Below are positions 59,443 to 64,000 of a DNA stretch of 64,000 nucleotides, one piece after another. The position numbers and the translations under genes were made by a program. Position 1 is the stretch's first letter; every line of letters starts with the position of its first letter. The DNA is from CBDCCT01 sp965214995 (GTDB taxonomy: Bacteria; Deinococcota; Deinococci; Deinococcales; Trueperaceae). The notes under the pieces were generated by a model. It ran no database searches and was not told the origin of the DNA. It saw nothing but the letters and a program-made list of their open reading frames with translations. The stretch lies in NCBI GenBank assembly GCA_965214995.1, contig CBDCCT010000002.1, positions 5,270,001-5,334,000 of the forward strand, written 5' to 3'.

Positions 59443-60135
59443 TCAGACCTCGAGCACCAGCTTGGGCCTAAACTTTAGCGCGTCCGCCGCGACAAAATGC
59501 ACCGCCGCGTTGCCCAGTTCCCTAAGCACGCGCTGCCCGTCCTCGCCGTGGAGGTGGCCGAATACCAGCACGTCGGGCGCGGCCTCCAACAAAAGTTCGG
59601 TGAAACCCGAGGGCTCGAGCCTGCCGTTGGTGGGCGGGTAGTGGAGCATCACCACGAGCTTGTCGCCGCCGAGCTTCTTGGCGGCATTAAGGGACAGCTT
59701 GAGCCTTTCTAGTTCGCGCCGGTAGATGCGCTCGTCCTCCTCGCCGAAGTCGCTGCTGCCGGGGCTCAGCCAGCCGCGCGTGCCCGCGACCACCACGGGG
59801 CCGAACCTCACGGCGTCGTTTTGCAGCGCGTACATGTTTGGCGGTAGCGCCTTGCGCAGCTTGCCGATGGGCGGCCACCAATAGTCGTGGTTGCCGCGCA
59901 GGAGCACCTTCTGGCCCGGCAGCGCGGCGATGTCGCGCAGGTCCGGGAGCGCCCCCTCGAGCCGGATGGCCCAGGAGATGTCGCCGGGCACGAGCACGAG
60001 GTCGTCTTCACACACGACTTCGCGCCACCGTTCGAAAAAGGCGTCGGGATGTCCCCGCCAGTGGGGGCCGAAGATGTCCATCGGTTTGGGGTCGGCGCTC
60101 GAGAGGTGGGGATCGGCGATGGCGAAAATGCGCAT
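59443..60135 (-). CDS. Metallophosphoesterase
   Basis: I use the ATG at 60135 (230 residues), where homology begins. RIFAIADPHLSS carries the first D-x-H metal site, LVPGDISWAI the second (G-D-x-x-W), LLRGNHDYWW the GNHD motif, VVMLHYPP and FGHLHGED the last two histidine sites. It belongs to the calcineurin-like phosphoesterases of the YkuE/LpxH-like outline; the substrate is unknown. The open frame extends further upstream without homology. Confidence 0.9.
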   Translation of the reverse strand: MRIFAIADPHLSSADPKPMDIFGPHWRGHPDAFFERWREVVCEDDLVLVPGDISWAIRLEGALPDLRDIAALPGQKVLLRGNHDYWWPPIGKLRKALPPNMYALQNDAVRFGPVVVAGTRGWLSPGSSDFGEEDERIYRRELERLKLSLNAAKKLGGDKLVVMLHYPPTNGRLEPSGFTELLLEAAPDVLVFGHLHGEDGQRVLRELGNAAVHFVAADALKFRPKLVLEV

Positions 60136-60349
60136 AAAGTCCCAGTGTAACAGGTCGTCTCCCGCGCCTGAAGTGACCGTGTTGCTCTTTTGGAGACGAG
60201 CGATGAGGACTGAGACAAAAGTCACTGCTTGGTTCTTGCTTTATGTGTTCCCGTACCGAGCTAAGGTATTCGGCGGGGCGTGAGTTACGCGCGACTTCTT
60301 TAACGTTTACGCAAACATTCAAGGAGGTGGCGGTTTGGGTAGAGCCGAA

Positions 60350-60739
60350 CTACCCCTCCAGTCTGAACCCGTCGGGTAGAAGCTCCCCCACACGGTAGGT
60401 TTTAACCGCGCCCGTGTGATTGACCAAAAAAACGGTGGCGTCTTTTGAAAACTCGAGCAGCACTTGACGGCAGGCCCCGCAGGGTGAGGCGGGCGCGTCG
60501 GCTTCTGTATAGACGACCAACTCGCTAAAGGTTCGCTCGCCCGCGCTCGCCATCGCCTGCACCGCGGACTGTTCGGCGCAGCGCGAGAGCCCGTAGGAGG
60601 CGTTTTCAACATTGGCACCCGCAAAAAGCGCGCCGCTCGCCGCGCGCAGAGCGGCGCCGACCTGGAAGCCGGAGTAGGGGGCGTAGGCGCGGGCGTGGGC
60701 CTTTTGGGCAGCCTCTAATAAATCTTGGGGCGGCGTCAC
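60350..60739 (-). CDS. cdd: Cytidine deaminase
   Basis: Converts cytidine to uridine. The zinc site is complete: NVENASYGLSRCAEQSAVQ (C-A-E) and SPCGACRQVL (P-C-x-x-C). I choose the GTG at 60739, which overlaps the dgkA stop as GTGA and gives 129 residues, the normal length for the homotetrameric type. A longer frame reaches 60811 inside dgkA. It is the last gene of the phoH-pgpH-ybeY-dgkA-cdd operon. Confidence 0.95.
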   Translation of the reverse strand: MTPPQDLLEAAQKAHARAYAPYSGFQVGAALRAASGALFAGANVENASYGLSRCAEQSAVQAMASAGERTFSELVVYTEADAPASPCGACRQVLLEFSKDATVFLVNHTGAVKTYRVGELLPDGFRLEG

Positions 60740-61158
60740 CGGGTCCACAGGAGCAGCCAATCCCACAAAGGCGGGCCGAGAACGGCAAGACCCACGAGCA
60801 CCGCGCCGCACGAGGCTATGAGCACCGCCCCCGCCGCCGCGTCCTTGGCGCGTTTGACCAAAGGGTGCGGCGCGGCGTGAAGAAGGTCTAAGGAAGCTTC
60901 TACGGCGGTGTTGACGAGCTCGAGCCCGAGCACGAGGGCGCAGGCGAGGATAAGGGGTGCTAAGTTAGCCTTCAGAAGAAGGCCCAGCGCGAGCGCGAGC
61001 GCCCCAATCAAGACCTCGATGCGGAAGTTTTGTTCGCGCCGCCAGGTGTAAAGGACGCCCTCGGCGGCGAAGCGAAAGGCGCGGGTCAGCTTGACTAAGT
61101 CGTAGCGGCCTCGTAAAGCTTCATCATGCGGTTTTGAGCGTTCTCGAACACGTCCCAC
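60736..61158 (-). CDS. dgkA: Undecaprenol/diacylglycerol kinase
   Basis: A 140-residue membrane kinase with three helices (about 52-68, 70-88, 110-135). AFRFAAEGVLYTWRREQNFRIEV and VLGLELVNTAVEASLDLL, quoted in part as LELVNTAVEASLDL, are the conserved motifs, with catalytic glutamates. In Gram-positive-type bacteria this enzyme phosphorylates undecaprenol for cell-wall synthesis. It starts at GTG and overlaps ybeY by about 64 bases, long but typical for this compressed operon. Confidence 0.93.
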   Translation of the reverse strand: MGRVRERSKPHDEALRGRYDLVKLTRAFRFAAEGVLYTWRREQNFRIEVLIGALALALGLLLKANLAPLILACALVLGLELVNTAVEASLDLLHAAPHPLVKRAKDAAAGAVLIASCGAVLVGLAVLGPPLWDWLLLWTR

Positions 61159-61535
61159 GCGTCCTCCGTCTCGTGGTCCAAGCCTAAAAGGTGCAACAGC
61201 CCGTGCGCAGCCAAAAGCGCCACTTCGTTTTCAAACGCGTGCCCGCGCGCTTCCGCCTGCTTGGAGGCCGTCTCGAGGCTTATAAAGATGTCGCCTAAGT
61301 GCGGCACCTCGGGCACACCTACGTCGTCGGGCTCGTGCGTCGGATAGGACAAAACGTCGGTGGGCGCGTCCACGCCGCGGTGCTCGCGGTTGAGCGACCT
61401 AACAGTTTCGTCGTCGCAGAGCACCACCGTGACCTCGCGCCCTGGGGCGCGCCATTCCGCCATGAGAGCTTCCAACGCGCGCGCCAAGAGTTCAGCCGAC
61501 GGGTACGCCCGCGTTTCGTCGAGTATCTCCACCAC
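61095..61535 (-). CDS. ybeY: Endoribonuclease YbeY
   Basis: A metal-dependent RNase needed for 16S rRNA 3' maturation and ribosome quality control. The zinc motif HGLLHLLGLDHE (H-x-x-x-H-x-x-x-x-x-H) is near residue 113. RSLNREHRGVDAPTDVLSYP is the family block, quoted in part as LNREHRGVDAPTDVLS. The 146-residue length is normal. It overlaps the 3' end of pgpH by 44 bases and the 5' end of dgkA. Confidence 0.96.
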   Translation of the reverse strand: MVEILDETRAYPSAELLARALEALMAEWRAPGREVTVVLCDDETVRSLNREHRGVDAPTDVLSYPTHEPDDVGVPEVPHLGDIFISLETASKQAEARGHAFENEVALLAAHGLLHLLGLDHETEDAWDVFENAQNRMMKLYEAATT

Positions 61536-63522
61536 GTTTGAGTTTCTGCACCTCCTCTTCGCTCGGGTAGCGGATGCGGCGGTGCAGAATGGCCGTCATC
61601 ATCCTTTCGAAGGTGTTGGCAATGATTTCTAAGTCGCGGAAATTTAGCGGGCTGTCGGCCAGCTGGTCGTCCTGGAGGCGCTGCTCGAACAAGCGGTCGA
61701 TAAGCGCGCGGATGCTGCCCTGCGAGGGCTCGGTGAGCGTGCGCGAGGCCGACTCGACCGCGTCGGCGAGCATCAGCACGGCGGTCTCTTTGCTCCTGGG
61801 CCGGGGGCCGGGATAGCGGAAATTAAACTCGTCGAGCTTGTCCGAGTCTTCTAAAGCCCGCTTGTAAAAGTATGACAAGACGGTGGTGCCGTGGTGCTCC
61901 GTCACGAAGGGCTCCAGGGCCTTGGGGAGTCGGTATTCGCGCAACAGCTCGACGCCGTCGCGCACGTGCGAGGTGATGACCAAGTAGCTCAGGTGCGGCG
62001 AGAGCTGGTCGTGCGGGTTCTCGCCCGAGAACTGGTTCTCGACGAAAAAGCCGGGGCGCTTGAGCTTGCCGACGTCGTGGTAGAGCGCGCCGACGCGGGC
62101 TAGCAGAGCGTTGCCGCCGATGTTGGTCACCGCCTGCTCGACCAAGTTGGAGATGATGAGCGAGTGCTGATACGAACCCGGCGCTTCGATGAGCAGCTTT
62201 TGAAGCAGGGGGGAGGAGGGGCTCGAGAGCTCGAGCAAGCGGAACTCGGTCAAAAAGCCTATCGAACTCTCCGCCAAAGGCAACAGCCCCAACGCCAGGA
62301 TGCCCGCGATGACGCCCCCCGCCAGAATCCACAGCAGGGCGAAAAGCATGGAGAAGGTACCAAAGGTGCCGAGCAAAAAGTGAAACGCGCCGTAACTCAA
62401 AGCCGCGCCGAGGCCGCTCAGCACGCCCGCCAGCAGGAGCGTGGTGCGCGTGCGGAAAAAAATCGGGGCCAAACTCGAGGCGGTCGTCCCGACGAGCACC
62501 GTCACGAGGGTTAGAAGAGGCGTGCCGGGTGTGAGGAGCGCCACCACCACCGCCAGCCACACGCCCCAGAGCACCGCGACGAGGTCGGACACGAGCACCG
62601 CCACGAGCAGCGGCACGAGGAACACGAAGAAAAACGTCGGGCTCGCCAGGATGGCTAGGCGCTGCGCGGCGAGGGTAAGCAGCGTCAGCGCGACCAGAAA
62701 GACGATTTGCTTGTCCGTGAGCCTGAATGTGAGGCGACCGTAGGAGAACGCCAAGGGCAGGCTTAGGAGGCTTCCCATGAGCGCGCAACCGAGGAGCAGC
62801 CAGAGGAGCTTGGTGGTCTCCTCCGCACGGGGGTTGTAAAGCCCCACCGTCTCTAAGACGCGCAGGTGGTCGGGGGTGAGGATCTCGCCCTCGCGCACGA
62901 TGGTCTGCTCCGCCTTGAGCCGCTGCATCACGGGGGGCACGGCCTCGGCGGCGGCCTCGCGGGCGGCCTCGGTCAAGACCGGGTTCTCGCGCGAGGTCGG
63001 CAGGAGGGTGCGCTCCAAGATGAGCTGCACCTCGCGCCGCCGCCCCTCCGGCGCTAAACGCGTCGCCTCACTGGTGAGTTCCGGCAGCGCCTCTTCGCGC
63101 ACGCCCTCGGGTTGGTTGTAGCGGGCCACGACGAAGTCCTGGACGGTGGTCGGCAGTCCCGCCGTGGTGAGCGCGTTGACGACGAGCGCCTGCGTGGCTG
63201 CGTTGGCGGTGTAGACGGGCTCGATCTGGCTCCGCGCCGCGGTTCGCTCCCGCTCGGTCTCGAGCTGGTCCACCACCTCCACATCGACGGGCGACTTGTA
63301 CAAACCCGGGCTCGGCTCACCCGCCACCAGGCTCTCGCCCTCGCGCCCGCCGTAAACGCTGTAGAGAAGACTCGCCACGGCGAGCGCGCTGAGGACGAAG
63401 AGCGCAGCCACGCGCACGGTCGCGCCGCTCACCTTGGGCAACGTGAAGGTAGAAGAGGGAGGAGAAGCAGCGGCGACCGGGGCGGGCGGACTGCGGCGTT
63501 TAGACGGCTTTTTGGCGTTCAT
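61492..63522 (-). CDS. pgpH: 7TM-HD membrane phosphodiesterase PgpH (c-di-AMP hydrolase type)
   Basis: A 676-residue membrane protein. After one N-terminal helix (about 33-55) comes an outer 7TMR-HDED domain (about 60-245, with QIEPVYTANAATQ), then seven membrane helices (about 250-455), and a cytoplasmic HD domain with HSLIISNLVEQAV, ALYHDVGKLKRPGFFVENQ (quoted in part as YHDVGKLKRPGFF), ITSHVRDGVEL and EHHGTTVLSYF. In Listeria PgpH breaks down c-di-AMP; cdaA at 4218 makes it, so both ends of the pathway are encoded in this window. It overlaps phoH by 23 bases. Confidence 0.93.
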   Translation of the reverse strand: MNAKKPSKRRSPPAPVAAASPPSSTFTLPKVSGATVRVAALFVLSALAVASLLYSVYGGREGESLVAGEPSPGLYKSPVDVEVVDQLETERERTAARSQIEPVYTANAATQALVVNALTTAGLPTTVQDFVVARYNQPEGVREEALPELTSEATRLAPEGRRREVQLILERTLLPTSRENPVLTEAAREAAAEAVPPVMQRLKAEQTIVREGEILTPDHLRVLETVGLYNPRAEETTKLLWLLLGCALMGSLLSLPLAFSYGRLTFRLTDKQIVFLVALTLLTLAAQRLAILASPTFFFVFLVPLLVAVLVSDLVAVLWGVWLAVVVALLTPGTPLLTLVTVLVGTTASSLAPIFFRTRTTLLLAGVLSGLGAALSYGAFHFLLGTFGTFSMLFALLWILAGGVIAGILALGLLPLAESSIGFLTEFRLLELSSPSSPLLQKLLIEAPGSYQHSLIISNLVEQAVTNIGGNALLARVGALYHDVGKLKRPGFFVENQFSGENPHDQLSPHLSYLVITSHVRDGVELLREYRLPKALEPFVTEHHGTTVLSYFYKRALEDSDKLDEFNFRYPGPRPRSKETAVLMLADAVESASRTLTEPSQGSIRALIDRLFEQRLQDDQLADSPLNFRDLEIIANTFERMMTAILHRRIRYPSEEEVQKLKRGGDTRRNAGVPVG

Positions 63523-64000
63523 ACGCTTTTACGATGCGCGCCACTAACGGATGGCGCACCACGTCCCCTTCGGAAAAGTAGACAAAACGGATGCCTTCAA
63601 TGTCGCTCAAGATGTTTTCGGCCACGCTGAGGCCGCTCCTAACGTTGCCCGGCAGGTCGGTCTGGGTGATGTCGCCCGTCACGACCACCTTGGAGTTGAA
63701 ACCCATGCGGGTCAAGAACATCTTCATCTGTTCCGGCGTGGTGTTTTGCGCCTCGTCGAGAATGATAAAGGCGTCGTTGAGGGTGTTGTGGGTAAGGATA
63801 AGGTCGTCGGTGACGTAAAGTGAGTCTGCCGCAGCTACCCTTATGCAGCGCGTCTCCTCCGCGCCCGCAGGTTCGATACTTTTGATAAAGCGCATAGGGC
63901 GACCACTGCCGTGCCGGGCATACGCCTCCGCTTTACGGACGAGACGAAAAGGCTCGAGTCCCTCGGGCAAGCGAATATCAAATATATAGGCGTCATGACG
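63500..64000 (-). CDS. phoH: PhoH-family ATPase, partial, interrupted by an intein
   Basis: The gene runs off the right edge; only its 3' part is here. The extein portion (63500-63784) is clearly PhoH: TLNDAFIILDEAQNTTPEQ with the Walker B DEAQ, then FLTRMGFNSKVVVTGD and QTDLPGNVRSGL. PhoH-like proteins are RNA-linked ATPases. Just before TLNDAF, where PhoH normally has an R-G-R-type residue run, the frame instead reads an intein end (ILTHN). The frame is open to the end of the window, so the intein and N-extein continue outside. It heads the pgpH-ybeY-dgkA-cdd operon. Confidence 0.93.
   Translation of the reverse strand, partial: RHDAYIFDIRLPEGLEPFRLVRKAEAYARHGSGRPMRFIKSIEPAGAEETRCIRVAAADSLYVTDDLILTHNTLNDAFIILDEAQNTTPEQMKMFLTRMGFNSKVVVTGDITQTDLPGNVRSGLSVAENILSDIEGIRFVYFSEGDVVRHPLVARIVKAYERQKAV
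63785..64000 (-). other. C-terminal 72 residues of an intein in PhoH
   Basis: The visible end has the intein C-terminal blocks. Block F reads RCIRVAAADSLYVTDD, and block G reads LILTHN followed by Thr as the first extein residue. The penultimate His, final Asn and +1 Thr are all present, as needed for splicing. Upstream the sequence (RHDAYIFDIRLPEG, EAYARHGSGRPM) is still in frame. Whether there is a homing endonuclease domain cannot be seen from this side. Confidence 0.88.

Noticed and set aside
59443..60225. Longer metallophosphoesterase start at 60225
   Set aside because: The domain begins exactly at MRIFAIADPH; the upstream residues have no family match.
61823..62788. 321-residue open frame inside pgpH
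   Set aside because: Same strand but a different frame, rich in Arg, Gly and His, without motifs; pgpH motifs are complete in the other frame.

Overview
The window is high-GC, densely coded bacterial chromosome. The gene set looks like a member of the Deinococcota (Deinococcus-Thermus), possibly outside the well-studied Deinococcus and Thermus genera. The grounds are a quinate-dehydrogenase-like gene typical of that group, a Crp/Fnr regulator, a c-di-AMP cyclase next to a YbbR protein, and many genes with a -10 box only 5 to 7 bases before the start codon and no ribosome binding site, as in leaderless Deinococcus transcripts. The phylum call is inference. No rRNA or tRNA gene was found.

Layout. 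0-2 kb: a DUF2726 protein, then a small accessory patch with a lone type I-E-like CRISPR repeat, a DUF4258/DUF2283 toxin-antitoxin-like gene trio, and a two-repeat one-spacer mini CRISPR whose last repeat is degenerate. 2-9 kb: housekeeping genes, namely a quinate-dehydrogenase-like protein, prfB with its programmed frameshift, and a run of cdaA-cdaR-def-fmt-der. 9-12.5 kb: a MEMO-like protein, a small membrane protein, a PilT ATPase and an AT-rich lipoprotein. 12.5-17.7 kb: a four-gene amino-acid ABC importer of the Aap/Bzt type; one permease carries an extra domain of about 200 residues with two EF-hand-type loops. 18-21 kb: leuB and gatA. 21-27.3 kb: a divergent peptidoglycan-recycling block (beta-lactamase-like hydrolase, anmK, NlpC/P60 on one strand; GntR regulator, murQ and a SIS-domain sugar-phosphate deaminase on the other). 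27.3-31.8 kb: a Tat-exported metallo-hydrolase, a BlaR1/BlaI pair with a clear operator, and a FAD amine-oxidase-like enzyme.

31.9-34 kb: a small accessory island (Uma2, a HigA-N-terminus-like protein, DUF433, and an AT-rich coiled-coil membrane protein). 34-46 kb: leuS, a YczE-like membrane protein, an EVE-domain protein, an M20 amidohydrolase, upp with an attenuator-like leader, a WecA/TagO-type sugar-phosphate transferase, an HTH regulator divergent from an MFS exporter, a bacterial RIO kinase and a LysM/M23 peptidase. 46.6-50.7 kb: a trp cluster trpE-trpG-(glycosyltransferase)-trpD. 50.9-60.2 kb: an MBL hydrolase with an FAH-family enzyme, a LysM coiled-coil protein, an ABC-F ATPase, a decayed lipoprotein gene, a Crp/Fnr regulator, a degenerate GGDEF protein and a metallophosphoesterase. 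60.3-64 kb: the conserved phoH-pgpH-ybeY-dgkA-cdd operon, running off the right edge. Its phoH is interrupted by an intein whose C-terminal splice junction is inside the window.

The most notable items are the PhoH intein, the mini CRISPR beside a toxin-antitoxin-like module, the calcium-loop domain grafted into an ABC permease, the BlaR1-type protease without a penicillin-binding sensor, and the heavy over-representation of CTCGAG/GCTCGAGC words. Both synthesis (cdaA) and likely breakdown (pgpH) of c-di-AMP are encoded here.
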